From: Planctomycetia bacterium
Lineage (GTDB): Bacteria > Planctomycetota > Planctomycetia > Gemmatales > Gemmataceae
Direction of reading: 5' to 3'
Length of the DNA: 64,000 nucleotides
NCBI GenBank assembly: GCA_005808665.1
Contig: SYLG01000013.1
Location: 1-64,000 of the forward strand
Part shown: one piece after another, positions 42,667 through 51,849 of the stretch
How positions within the stretch are numbered: position 1 is the stretch's first letter
Layout of the letters: the number at the start of each line of letters is the position of its first letter
Position numbers and translations under genes: made by a program
Notes under the pieces: generated by a model
Told to the model about the DNA's origin: nothing
Databases searched by the model: none
The model's input: the letters and a program-made list of their open reading frames with translations, nothing else

Positions 42667-43554
42667 ATGTTTGCGAAATTGGGACGATTCACACCACTCA
42701 TTGTCCTTCTTGTTTGTAGCCAATCCAGCTTTGCGGCGGAGAAAATCCGGGTCCTTTTGGTCGATGGCCAAAACAACCACAATTGGCGATCAACCTCGCC
42801 CATTATCAAAGCGTCCCTGGAAACAACCGGGAAATTCACCGTGGATGTTACCTCAAACCTTTCTGAAAAAGAGAAGGACAAACCGGGTTCCATCAGCCCA
42901 AAGATTGCCTTCCCACCCCTTTTGGAAAACTATGATGTTGTGGTGAGTAATTACAATGGGGCCTCGTGGCCCAATTCCTTTAATACGGATCTTGAAAGCC
43001 GCCTTAAGGAAGGAAAAATTGGCCTGGTTATCATACATGCCGCCAACAATGCCTTTGGCGGATGGAAAGAATACAACCAGATGATCGGTATGGGGTGGCG
43101 GGACAAGGGTTTTGGAAAAAGGGTTAAAGTGGATGATCAGGGCCAGGCCGAGGTCATACCCAAAGGACAAGGGGATAGTACAGGTCACCGGTATACAGGC
43201 GTTTTTACCGTGGTGGTTCGGGATACGGAGCATCCCATTACCAAGGGTATGCCCAAGGAATGGGCTCATCCAAGGGATGAACTCTATGATAATCTGCGAG
43301 GACCTGCCGAAAATCTGAATATCCTTGCAACATCCTTTTCCCCCGGAACCAAAACCCATGAACCGATGATCTTCACTATTTCCTATGGCAAAGGGCGTGT
43401 ATTTCACACGCCGTTAGGTCACGATGCCGGAGCCATGGGATGTGCTGGATTTCAGGCCACTGTGGAACGAGGAACCGAATGGGCTGCCACGGGAAAAGTT
43501 AGCCAGAAACTCCCTTCCGATTTCCCAACGGAAAAAGTTTCACTCCGGAAATAG
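42667..43554 (+). CDS. Secreted ThuA-like domain protein
   Basis: 295 aa from ATG 42667, with AGGAA upstream. A signal peptide (FAKLGRFTPLIVLLVCSQSSFAA) precedes a ThuA-like (trehalose-utilisation type) domain with a glutamine-amidotransferase-like fold: 'KIRVLLVDGQNNHNWRSTSP', 'GLVIIHAANNAFGGWKEYNQMIG', 'VVRDTEHPITKGMPKEW', and 'VFHTPLGHDAGAMGCAGFQ'. The last motif contains a conserved His. Such proteins are common in planctomycetes next to sugar dehydrogenases. The reaction is not established. A perfect 22-bp inverted repeat lies 9 bp after the stop. Confidence 0.9.
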   Translation: MFAKLGRFTPLIVLLVCSQSSFAAEKIRVLLVDGQNNHNWRSTSPIIKASLETTGKFTVDVTSNLSEKEKDKPGSISPKIAFPPLLENYDVVVSNYNGASWPNSFNTDLESRLKEGKIGLVIIHAANNAFGGWKEYNQMIGMGWRDKGFGKRVKVDDQGQAEVIPKGQGDSTGHRYTGVFTVVVRDTEHPITKGMPKEWAHPRDELYDNLRGPAENLNILATSFSPGTKTHEPMIFTISYGKGRVFHTPLGHDAGAMGCAGFQATVERGTEWAATGKVSQKLPSDFPTEKVSLRK

Positions 43555-43993
43555 GATTTCCAATAACATTAATGGCCAGGAATTGGGAACTTTCAATTCC
43601 TGGCCATTAATGTTAACCCAGGGTACGGAAGTTATTACCCTTTTAATACTTCAGCAAACTATACATGACCCCAAAACCAAAAGTCCTTTGAAAAGCAGTC
43701 GGACCCAGTCGCCGATCCTTTTTGAGCGGGGCCATATCTTGTGAGGCATGTGGTGAGGGCTCATTGGCCTTTTCGACAGGATGATCAGGAATTCCTGCTC
43801 AAATAGCATACCTCAAAAAAATGGTCCACTCGATTCCATTGCCATAAAATTTTTTTGGACAGGTTTGGTATAGGCCAACTACTCCAAACCGGCCGGGATT
43901 CGCTTTCAGGACTTAATTCTGATTTGGGTTTTCTTTCCAAAGTTCAACCCGCATCGATCCCTTGGCTTGAAATGGCTCCCTTGGGAGGTGATT
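43555..43993. other. Intergenic region, ThuA gene to ceramidase-like gene
   Basis: 439 bp with no supported gene. It contains the 22-bp inverted repeat (43564-43615), a 12-bp palindrome CAGGAATTCCTG at 43786-43797 that shares AGGAATT with the repeat arm, and the probable promoter of the next gene. Confidence 0.6.
43564..43615. repeat. Perfect 22-bp inverted repeat, terminator-like
   Basis: The left arm 43564-43585 and the right arm 43594-43615 are exact reverse complements, with an 8-nt loop (ggaacttt). No T-run follows on the plus strand. It probably ends the ThuA transcript, though its length and perfection are unusual for a plain terminator. Confidence 0.9.
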
Positions 43994-45598
43994 ATGAATT
44001 CCTATGTGGTTTTTCTTGGCTTAGCTTTTGTATTCACCTCACCGAATGTCCAAGGCCAAACGGAAGACCGTTGGAAAGGAGATGGGGGTAAAACCATTTC
44101 AAAAACCAATCCAACAGTACAAACCGGATTCCAATTACGATCAGCTTTTAATAATGATGTCCTTTTTGCAGGAGTTGCAAAGGTTGAAATAACCAACAAG
44201 GATGCCCTAAAAATAAACGATCCACTTTTTGTAAAGGCCCTTGTCCTTAAAAAGCGTGATATCCATGTCGTTTTAGTAACAGTAGATGCCGTTGCTATTG
44301 GCGGCATTGGTTCCATTGGCAATGACTTCCTCGCCAAGGTTCGGACTAAAATCCAAAGGGAATTGGGCATTCCTCCCTTGCAGGTGGTAGTAAATGCCAG
44401 CCACTGTCATGGCGTGGTATGTAATGATGTGGACTTGAAGACCTTTGAGGCCGTTAAAAAAGCTTCAGAAAATATGGTCCCGGTAATGGTGGGCGTTGGT
44501 TCGGGCCAAGAAACCAGGGTAAGTGAAAACCGACGCCTTCGGCTAAAAAATGGCATGGAAACCGATGTTCGCCATGCCTACTCCCTGCCGCCCGATGAGG
44601 ATGTAGCCGGGATCGGATTGGTGGATCCTGAGATAGGAATTTTGCGGCTCGACACCGCCAATGGCCAGACACTGGCGGTTGTTTACAACTTTGCCTGCCA
44701 TCCCATAATGGGGGTCCCGTCCGGAGAAAATACTGCGGATATTGTTGGTTTTGCATCGGCGGTGATCGAAAACAGCCTGGGCCCCAAAACAATGGCATTT
44801 TTTACTCAGGGGTGTGCGGGTGACATCAATCCTGTTCAATATAAAGAGGTCGACCAACCCCGAAATGCGGAACCCCTAGGCAATAAGTTGGGCCTTAGTG
44901 TGGTGCGAGCGGCCAGGAGTATCATCTGTACTCCCAATCCCCAATTACGCATTCGATGTGAATCAATTCAACTTCCAAGGGCGGATTTAACTGAGCCCAT
45001 TGAAGCCTTGGTTTTGGAACAAAATCGACTTTTGAATTCACTTCAGGGAACGAGTCTGAATCTCAAAACTTTTATGCCATTGATGGTGAAATACCAACTT
45101 TCCCCACTATATCCTTCCTCCTATTCCCATCGTTATATGCTTGAAAAAGAATGGGGTAATAGTGACCTTGGCAAATTGGACGAAACCAATCGCCAAAACA
45201 TGAAACTCTACATTCAAAATATCCTTACGATGGAGCAGCTAACCCGTTTGCAAACCAATTTGGCCCTTTTGAGAAAACATAATGCAAGCAATTTGGCAGC
45301 GGCACGCAAACCCCTCGAAGCGGAAATGGTGGCTTTGCGCATAGGAAAATTTGTTTTGGTAACATTTCCCGGGGAACTTACGGTGGAAATTGGCTTAAAC
45401 ATCAAAAAAAAATCGCCCTACCCAAAAACCTTCGTAGCCGGTTACACGAACGGGTATATTTTCTACACACCCACGGCAAAACAGCTTAAAAATAGAGGCA
45501 ATGCACAGGAGGATAGCGATTGCCTTCTTGCTCCTGAATGGCAAAATATGTTTGAGGAAAAGGTTGCCACGATGCTCAAGCAACTGGGAAATGAATAA
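43994..45598 (+). CDS. Secreted neutral/alkaline ceramidase-like hydrolase
   Basis: 534 aa from ATG 43994, with GGGAGGTG just before it. A signal peptide (MNSYVVFLGLAFVFTSPNVQGQ) is followed by the neutral ceramidase N-terminal fold. It has 'AGVAKVEITNKDAL', the zinc-type 'VVNASHCHGVVCNDVD' with two His, 'VVYNFACHPIMGVPSGENTADIVG' with another, and 'FTQGCAGDINPVQY', which carries the nucleophile-like Gly-Asp-Asn/Ile context. A long helical insert lies in the middle. It ends with 'GYTNGYIFYTPTAKQL', typical of the family. Planctomycete relatives are usually annotated by domain only, so the natural lipid or amide substrate is unknown. Confidence 0.88.
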   Translation: MNSYVVFLGLAFVFTSPNVQGQTEDRWKGDGGKTISKTNPTVQTGFQLRSAFNNDVLFAGVAKVEITNKDALKINDPLFVKALVLKKRDIHVVLVTVDAVAIGGIGSIGNDFLAKVRTKIQRELGIPPLQVVVNASHCHGVVCNDVDLKTFEAVKKASENMVPVMVGVGSGQETRVSENRRLRLKNGMETDVRHAYSLPPDEDVAGIGLVDPEIGILRLDTANGQTLAVVYNFACHPIMGVPSGENTADIVGFASAVIENSLGPKTMAFFTQGCAGDINPVQYKEVDQPRNAEPLGNKLGLSVVRAARSIICTPNPQLRIRCESIQLPRADLTEPIEALVLEQNRLLNSLQGTSLNLKTFMPLMVKYQLSPLYPSSYSHRYMLEKEWGNSDLGKLDETNRQNMKLYIQNILTMEQLTRLQTNLALLRKHNASNLAAARKPLEAEMVALRIGKFVLVTFPGELTVEIGLNIKKKSPYPKTFVAGYTNGYIFYTPTAKQLKNRGNAQEDSDCLLAPEWQNMFEEKVATMLKQLGNE

Positions 45599-45729
45599 TT
45601 ACTGATTGAGGGTGGCCCCTTGAAAAACAGACATTTGGCGACCTGCCACCTTATGGCAAGGGTCCATGACAACTCTGTTAGGTCCCACTTGGTATCAATA
45701 AAACCAAACCCCATTTATATCGGGCTGAA

Positions 45730-47151
45730 ATGATCACTCAGGTGAAAACTCAAAATATAATGGAGCCTCCATGGTGGTTGGCCATGATCCTTTGTGCCAT
45801 GGCAGGCGGCATGGGATGGGGAATTCGTGGGCAATACGGGCATGAAACCGGAGCGATGATTGCCGGAATGCTTGTGTCCGCCGTGGTTGCCTTGCTCTTT
45901 TGCCGTGATTTCGGGGGACTTGCCACAACCAGAGCAATGGCTTATTGCACCATTGGGATAGGAATAGGTGGATCCATGACCTATGCCCAAATTGTGGGCC
46001 AAACCCAAAAACTTCCAAATATCGGTAACTGGGTCCAATGGCGGTTGGGAATGGTTGGACTTGCCGTTACAGGGGGTATCTGGATTGGTTTTGCGGGACT
46101 ATTCCTTGGTATGGGTCTTGGCGGGGTTCGTTATTCCCGTTTGGAAATACTTTTGATTATGGTTGGTTTGCCTTTCCTATATTTTGCCGGTGTTTTGGTG
46201 TTCAATTCCCCGTTTGATCCCCAAAATGGCAAGCTTCCATCGATTTATTTTTCAAACTCCGTCGATAAACCCAGGTTTGAATGTTGGGGGGGCCTGCTTT
46301 TTGCTTTAATCGGGTTAGTCCTATATGTTGGCCTCATTCGAAACGATGCCCTGGCTTGGCGATTGGCTTTCATTGGAATCCTGGGTGGAGTGATTGGTTT
46401 TCCCGGAGGCCAATGCTTGCAATCCTGGCATGCCTGGAATATCGATGGATTTCGGGGTGGTGAATGGGCCAAATGGGACCCAATAATCAATTGGTGGAAT
46501 CTCATGGAAACCACCTTTGGCTTGATTATGGGAGCTGTTATTGGCCTTGGTGTTTGGTTTAACCGGGCTTTGATCCGACCTGAATACCCAAAAGAAGCTA
46601 ATTTCCAACCTTTTTTATGGGATGCCATCCTATTCCTGACCCACTTTATCCTGTTAGGATTATCGGAATTTTTTTCTGTCCCCTATGTAAGGGAGTTTTA
46701 TGGTCTGGGATTGGGAATGGCGATCCTGCCGATGGTAGCATGCACCCAATCCCGCCTTTGGCCGACCTTGTTGCTTGGGCCAATTCTTGTCATGCCGATT
46801 GCGGGAAAAACACTTCGGAGGCTAACTTTTGAAGGTGGAGGTTCCATCCCGGAGGGTTGGACCCTCTATTTTGGTTTGCCTATGGCCCTTTCATTCCTTT
46901 TTTGTGGGTTGCTTGGATTATCCCTGAAACGGGGTTGGAGGGGTGACAAAGCAGGGGCCTTCACCTTGCTTTTTGGTTCATGGATCTTTTTTGTACTAAA
47001 CTTTGCCTTTTTTGAAACCCCTTGGCCATGGAAAAACTGGACCTACCGAACCCCAAGTGCCCTTGTTTTTTTCTTCTGCCTGACATGCCTTTCTGGAGCT
47101 TGTTTGCTGGTGGGAAACTTGAAACAAACCAAAAGCCAACCGGAGGAGTAG
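45730..47151 (+). CDS. Hypothetical polytopic membrane protein
   Basis: 473 aa with about 12 hydrophobic segments. The N terminus 'WWLAMILCAMAGGMGWGIRGQYGHETGAMIAGML' has a conserved-looking Gly-rich loop with Arg, Gln and His/Glu. A central loop contains 'SWHAWNIDGFRGGEWAKWDPIINWWNLMETTFG'. The charged and aromatic residues in the membrane suggest a transporter or membrane enzyme, but I do not recognise the family. It follows the ceramidase-like gene by about 130 bp on the same strand and ends at a terminator that overlaps the opposite gene's stop. Confidence 0.8.
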   Translation: MITQVKTQNIMEPPWWLAMILCAMAGGMGWGIRGQYGHETGAMIAGMLVSAVVALLFCRDFGGLATTRAMAYCTIGIGIGGSMTYAQIVGQTQKLPNIGNWVQWRLGMVGLAVTGGIWIGFAGLFLGMGLGGVRYSRLEILLIMVGLPFLYFAGVLVFNSPFDPQNGKLPSIYFSNSVDKPRFECWGGLLFALIGLVLYVGLIRNDALAWRLAFIGILGGVIGFPGGQCLQSWHAWNIDGFRGGEWAKWDPIINWWNLMETTFGLIMGAVIGLGVWFNRALIRPEYPKEANFQPFLWDAILFLTHFILLGLSEFFSVPYVREFYGLGLGMAILPMVACTQSRLWPTLLLGPILVMPIAGKTLRRLTFEGGGSIPEGWTLYFGLPMALSFLFCGLLGLSLKRGWRGDKAGAFTLLFGSWIFFVLNFAFFETPWPWKNWTYRTPSALVFFFCLTCLSGACLLVGNLKQTKSQPEE

Positions 47152-47167
47152 TTGGCCTAAGGATTGG

Positions 47168-47199
47168 ATGGGTCCTTATTTGACAGGGACCCATTTTTT
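47168..47199 (+). terminator. Terminator overlapping the 3' end of the convergent gene
   Basis: ATGGGTCC and GGACCCAT form a perfect 8-bp stem with an 11-nt loop, followed by five T. It serves the membrane-protein gene ending at 47151. The loop contains the TAA stop (47176-47178) of the minus-strand gene. Confidence 0.85.
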
Positions 47200-48024
47200 C
47201 ACAAAGTTAACACAATCGGTGATTTCAGGCAACGACTTTTCCCAATTGTGTTCATACTCGATAGAAACCGGGCCATCCATTCCTTGTGCCCTATATTCCG
47301 CAAGGATTCCTGCAATATCCGCATTGCCGTTACCAAAGGGCATATCGTGAAGTTTTTCACCCAAATCCTTGAGGTGGCTGGAGACCACCCGGCCATTTAA
47401 AATTTTTATGCAATCGACGGGTTTTAACCCGGAGCGGATCCAATGCCCAGTATCGGCACAGGCACCAATCCTCTTGTCCCGTCCCCTTACCATTTCCAAA
47501 ACCCAGTTGGGGTCCCAATGTTTATAGTTGGGATTATTGGCCCGCCTTGGATGATTATGCAGCCCTACCTTGATGTCATATTCCTTTACCAGTTTTTCAA
47601 TGGTATCAAAGGCATCCGGGGCCCCTTCCGTATTGATAACCCGTATCCCCATGTCCTTGGCAAAATCAAAAACCTTGCGACTCTCTTTTTCGTTTGCTGG
47701 CAATCCGACAACGCCATAGGCCACAACCAAAAGGCCATTCTTTTTCAGTTGTTCTTTGATGTAAACCCGATCCTCCAAAGGGGAATCATGGCTAAACCCT
47801 TTGGGGTTGGCCTTGGATAACTTTTGCCCAGGATAAAACTCAATAACCTTGGCGCCGGACGCTGCGGTTTTCTCTATCGCCTCGGATAAAGAAAAAAGAC
47901 GAAAGGAATACGCCTGGCATCCAAGCGCAACTCCATTGATCCGGTTGGAATCAGGAACAGGGTCGGCGGCAAGGGAGGCCGAGGCCCCAAGAATAAAAGT
48001 CGCTAGGGATAGTAAAAAACGCAT
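47176..48024 (-). CDS. Exported sugar phosphate isomerase/epimerase-like protein
   Basis: 282 aa from ATG 48024, with GGAG 9 nt upstream. The longer track ORF adds 17 residues. A signal peptide (MRFLLSLATFILGASASLAA) puts this xylose-isomerase-like barrel in the periplasm. Motifs: 'GCQAYSFRLFSLSEAIEKTAASGAKVIEFYPGQKL', 'VVAYGVVGLPANEKESRKVF', 'KVGLHNHPRRANN', 'RIGACADTGHWIRSG', 'VVSSHLKDLGEK' and 'MPFGNGNADI'. The metal ligands look complete. The type is common in planctomycetes, often beside DUF1080 and dehydrogenase genes. The substrate is unknown. Confidence 0.9.
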   Translation of the reverse strand: MRFLLSLATFILGASASLAADPVPDSNRINGVALGCQAYSFRLFSLSEAIEKTAASGAKVIEFYPGQKLSKANPKGFSHDSPLEDRVYIKEQLKKNGLLVVAYGVVGLPANEKESRKVFDFAKDMGIRVINTEGAPDAFDTIEKLVKEYDIKVGLHNHPRRANNPNYKHWDPNWVLEMVRGRDKRIGACADTGHWIRSGLKPVDCIKILNGRVVSSHLKDLGEKLHDMPFGNGNADIAGILAEYRAQGMDGPVSIEYEHNWEKSLPEITDCVNFVKKWVPVK

Positions 48025-48349
48025 TACAGGAAACTCCAGGGGTGTTTGCGTGCCGGGGAGATTGGCTTGGCACATATTCTATTTTGGGAAACTTTGCGAC
48101 AATTAAAAGGTAATGGCCAGTGAGTCAGCCACCCGAATTTTGTTAAATGGTTCTCGAACTTTTCCTGAAAGACCGGGAAAAGCCCCGAATCGGCACTTAA
48201 GGTCAGATTGACCGGAATGCCTTTTCGTACCAGTCCCCCCCCAGTATTGGGCAATCCCATAAAAATTCGCAACCTTTCCCAAGACATTTAATCCGTAAAC
48301 ATCCAATGATTACACTTTGTTCGTTTCCAATTGTTACCAATCCATCCCC

Positions 48350-50716
48350 TTACCATTTCGTTTGAGTCATTTTTGACTTAAGCAATCCCAATCGTAGTTT
48401 ATTCTCTTTTTCAAGAGCATTTCTGGGAAGATTACCAAATCGGGAATTTTGGTAATTATCAACCAATTGTTTTGGAAACGGGGCAAAGGACTGAAGGGTT
48501 TGGGATTGTTCCATCCGGGTGGTGATAACATCCGCAAATTCCGCCGGGGTTTGGCCAGGCTGGGGATGAAGGCCTTTGCTTCCGACAATGCGCAACAACA
48601 AATCCCAGGGATCCTCGCAAAGGCGTTGCTGTTTTGCCTCCGACCAGCGGATCCAACCTTTTCGGAAGGCGATCAGGGCGGCGATCAATAATACAACCAC
48701 CCAGGCGGCAATCATTAGAATCAAGGAACGGCGCAAGGGCCCCCGGTTCCAAATGTGGAGGAGCTGCTCCAAAGCAGACTCCGCATTGTAGTCGATGAAA
48801 AGGGTCCGCCAGAGTTTTTCAGCAGCCTCCTGGGTTTCCTGTAGCAAGCGAGCCAAAATATCTGTCGTATCACTTTCCAAATCGGCTCCCATGGATTCCG
48901 GGGTGGGATCAAGGGAAACCCAATCCAAAAGAGGATTTGAATCCCTATCCAACAGTGTTGCCCCGTTGGCGGCCAGCCTTGGGACCAAAACCTCCACCCA
49001 GGCATGGGCGTTTTTTTGCCGAACGGAATAAAACCCATTCTCCTCATAATCTGCACCCTTGTAGCCAACCACCATCCGTGAAGGAATTCCAAGGGAACGA
49101 AGCATTAAAATCAACGAAGATGCAAAAAGTTCGCAATGCCCAGACCTGGTATTCTTGAGGAAGTCCTCGGTAGGATTCAAGGAATGATCCATTCGTTTCA
49201 CGGACAAGGAATAGCTATATTTCCCGGAATAAGCCAAATAATTACATAAGGATCGGGCGACTGCTTCCCGGTATTTCAGGGGGGTCGTCCAATTGAGTGC
49301 GGTTACCAAAGTTTCTGCGATCGGTCCAATACTTCCCAAATCTTTTAGGGAATCAGTCCGGATTTCACCAATGATATCCAAGGCCTGTTTGGCAAGTGCC
49401 GGAATTTTGGGCTCAAGCAAATCGGTCAGATGATTGATCGTGGAATCCCCAAGTGCCGATTGCCTATCCATATCGGGTCGTTTCAGGAGAACTTGCTGGT
49501 AAATAACCTCAGATTTCACTTTCGAAACCAGGGGGTGCGGAAAAATAGTGAGGCCATTTACCAAAAAGGTGGGAATATTGGCATCCTCTTTTTGAACAAT
49601 GACAGGGAAATATAGATCAGATCCAACCACTCTAAGATCGATTGGATCGGCAAGAAACACTCCACCCACCTTGTTTGGGTTAACATGAAAGGTCAAATTC
49701 GTTTGCCCGGGTTGGATATAGGTATTGCGCGATTGCAAAGGTAGCGGCGTGCCTCGACGAAAGACTTTTTGGGTCCAATATCCTTTTTCGTAATGGTCCA
49801 GAAACATTCCCCGAAAGAGCTGACCTGGTGGCACTTGACCGGGGCCATTGGTCCCTTTGGCTTCAAAGGTGAAGGCGAGCATATCTGATAGGGCAATATC
49901 CCCTTCAAGGTTGGTGTTAACTTCATGTGCAAAACCTGAATTGGAGCGTTTGGAGGGACTAAAGCGTTCCAAAGGATCCCATGAGGGAATGTCAAAACGA
50001 GGGAGGAAAAAAAAGAGAGCCAAACTGAACAGGAACGACCACCCAAACCAGCGAGTGATCCGGGGAGTCCAGGATTGATTCCCAATGGAAAGACCCCTAT
50101 TTCTATCGGCATTGGCCAAATCATGAAAGGAATTATCAAAATCCGTATCAAACCCTGCTTTGGATCTCCAATAGGCCTGTTCCCTCAAGGCAAATGCAGT
50201 CATGGAAACAATGAAATACACCATCAACAAAATGCCAAAGGAAATGTCCGAACAGAGCATGCAGGAGATGGAAACCATGGAGAGGGCCATGGCCTGTTCC
50301 ACCCAAAAATCCCGGGGAAGTTGGCGAACCGACAATTTAATTATCAAAAGGGGAGGTAAAAGCGGACCCACACAAGGGATGATTGCAAGTTGTACAGGTA
50401 TGATGGATAAATCATCCCGGGGAATCAGCCAAAGAGGCAGGGCAAGGCGGGATCCGGGGTTTAACCTAAGGAGAATCCACGCTAAACCAAAAACGGCAAC
50501 CAACCCCCCAAAAGTATAACCCAAGGGGTTTGAAATGCCATTTTTTGCCGGATAAAACAGCATTTTGACAAGGATTAACAGGGACCCTCCCATTAATCCA
50601 AATCCGGCCGGACCTCCCAAAAAAGAGGACTCCGCCATTGCCAAAAGGGCGACCGAAAGTGTCATGGAAAAAAGATGGAAAAAACGGGCAGGATCTTTCA
50701 TTTTGGGAAGTGTCAT
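48350..50716 (-). CDS. Transglutaminase-like membrane protein (TgpA type)
   Basis: 788 aa from ATG 50716, which overlaps the DUF58 stop as ATGA. The track start at 50746 is ten codons longer. About six N-terminal transmembrane helices are followed by an outer domain with the transglutaminase core. The cysteine is in 'TRSGHCELFASSLILMLRSLGIPSRMVVGY', the histidine in 'NAHAWVEVL', and the aspartate in 'WVSLDPTPE'. A last helix (LILMIAAWVVVLLIAALIAF) and a cytoplasmic tail end it. The MoxR-DUF58-transglutaminase set is found in many phyla. It is thought to work in the envelope, but its substrate is not established. Confidence 0.93.
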   Translation of the reverse strand: MTLPKMKDPARFFHLFSMTLSVALLAMAESSFLGGPAGFGLMGGSLLILVKMLFYPAKNGISNPLGYTFGGLVAVFGLAWILLRLNPGSRLALPLWLIPRDDLSIIPVQLAIIPCVGPLLPPLLIIKLSVRQLPRDFWVEQAMALSMVSISCMLCSDISFGILLMVYFIVSMTAFALREQAYWRSKAGFDTDFDNSFHDLANADRNRGLSIGNQSWTPRITRWFGWSFLFSLALFFFLPRFDIPSWDPLERFSPSKRSNSGFAHEVNTNLEGDIALSDMLAFTFEAKGTNGPGQVPPGQLFRGMFLDHYEKGYWTQKVFRRGTPLPLQSRNTYIQPGQTNLTFHVNPNKVGGVFLADPIDLRVVGSDLYFPVIVQKEDANIPTFLVNGLTIFPHPLVSKVKSEVIYQQVLLKRPDMDRQSALGDSTINHLTDLLEPKIPALAKQALDIIGEIRTDSLKDLGSIGPIAETLVTALNWTTPLKYREAVARSLCNYLAYSGKYSYSLSVKRMDHSLNPTEDFLKNTRSGHCELFASSLILMLRSLGIPSRMVVGYKGADYEENGFYSVRQKNAHAWVEVLVPRLAANGATLLDRDSNPLLDWVSLDPTPESMGADLESDTTDILARLLQETQEAAEKLWRTLFIDYNAESALEQLLHIWNRGPLRRSLILMIAAWVVVLLIAALIAFRKGWIRWSEAKQQRLCEDPWDLLLRIVGSKGLHPQPGQTPAEFADVITTRMEQSQTLQSFAPFPKQLVDNYQNSRFGNLPRNALEKENKLRLGLLKSKMTQTKW

Positions 50717-51849
50717 GAGCTGCTTCCCACACTTTCCATGTTCCAAAAACCAATTGTCTCCGGACGGGAAAAATCAAGGATCAAAGTTTCCGCTTGGTTG
50801 GATGGGACAAAAGCAGGGTCAAAATTGGTACCAATGCGAAGGACGGGTGGGCCTTCCGTTTCATGACTTTGAATGGTGGGCCAAAGTTGTTGGCCAGGGG
50901 TCCATTCCGCCAACCAATCCAAAACAAGGTTTACCGTTCCCAAATCAGGTATACCGGCAAGACCAAGGGGTGAATTGCCACAAAGGCGGATGCCTAGCCT
51001 TCCATGTCCCTGTTGAAACCAACCATGGAGGAAACTGGCAACAAAGGAGATGGCGGATTCACGGTACGGTTCGGGAGTTTCAAGCGGGTCAAACTCCAGC
51101 ACCAATTCACGGTTGGGAGGATCCTCAAATTCGCGAACGATAAGCAAACCTTTACGGGCACTTGTTCGCCAATGGACAAGCCGTGGGCTGTCTCCTGGCC
51201 GGAAGTTCCGCATCGCATGAAATTCTTCCTGGGCAAAGGGTCGGGGCCTTGCCACCCTTGAACCCACCATTTGTTGCCTACGATTCTTTGAACTCCAGGG
51301 AATTGCCTTCAAAAGGGAATCCCACTGGATGAGGGCCGTCGCGGGGTGTACCAGAACGAATGCCCCTTGGGCAAGGCACATGGTGGCCCTTGCCAAACCA
51401 AATGGATAGCGGGAAAGTGCCTCCAGGGGTCCGAGTGCAACCCAACCCCTTTTGGTGGGATTCCAAAATCCATGAATATAACCTGGCCCGGGTGGCAGGC
51501 CATTTACATGCCAAAGGGTTGCCTGATTTCCAAGACTATCGTCCAGGCGGATTTGAAACGGATATTTTATGGTTTTTTCGGGGTGAAGAAAAATTTCAAC
51601 CGGGTGCCGAATGCCAACCACCGGCGTCCCCGCCACCCGAATGGTAGAAAAGGATAAACGCGACCTCCATAGGGGCAATAGAAGGTTCAATCCAAGGAGG
51701 CAGGCCATCATGCAGCCTAATAGGCTCAACAGATTGATGTTCTTGGAAACGCCAACCGCCAAAAGAGCCATGGATGACACCAACCACACCATCCCCTCAC
51801 CGGATAGGGAAACCTGTCTACCAGAGGGTGGCTTGGTTACCTGGGACAT
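50713..51849 (-). CDS. DUF58 domain protein
   Basis: 378 aa. Two transmembrane segments near the N terminus (residues about 17-60) are followed by a von Willebrand-like DUF58 domain. The signature is 'MRNFRPGDSPRLVHWRTSARKGLLIVREFEDP', with the conserved GD-R-HW-SAR pattern. It overlaps the moxR end by 13 bp and the transglutaminase start by 4 bp, so all three are translated together. In known systems MoxR ATPases act on VWA-type partners such as DUF58. The function of the complex is not settled. Confidence 0.94.
   Translation of the reverse strand: MSQVTKPPSGRQVSLSGEGMVWLVSSMALLAVGVSKNINLLSLLGCMMACLLGLNLLLPLWRSRLSFSTIRVAGTPVVGIRHPVEIFLHPEKTIKYPFQIRLDDSLGNQATLWHVNGLPPGPGYIHGFWNPTKRGWVALGPLEALSRYPFGLARATMCLAQGAFVLVHPATALIQWDSLLKAIPWSSKNRRQQMVGSRVARPRPFAQEEFHAMRNFRPGDSPRLVHWRTSARKGLLIVREFEDPPNRELVLEFDPLETPEPYRESAISFVASFLHGWFQQGHGRLGIRLCGNSPLGLAGIPDLGTVNLVLDWLAEWTPGQQLWPTIQSHETEGPPVLRIGTNFDPAFVPSNQAETLILDFSRPETIGFWNMESVGSSS

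Noticed and set aside
48103-48306. 67-aa minus-strand ORF upstream of the exported isomerase gene
   Set aside because: No ribosome site, signal or family features; probably non-coding leader sequence.
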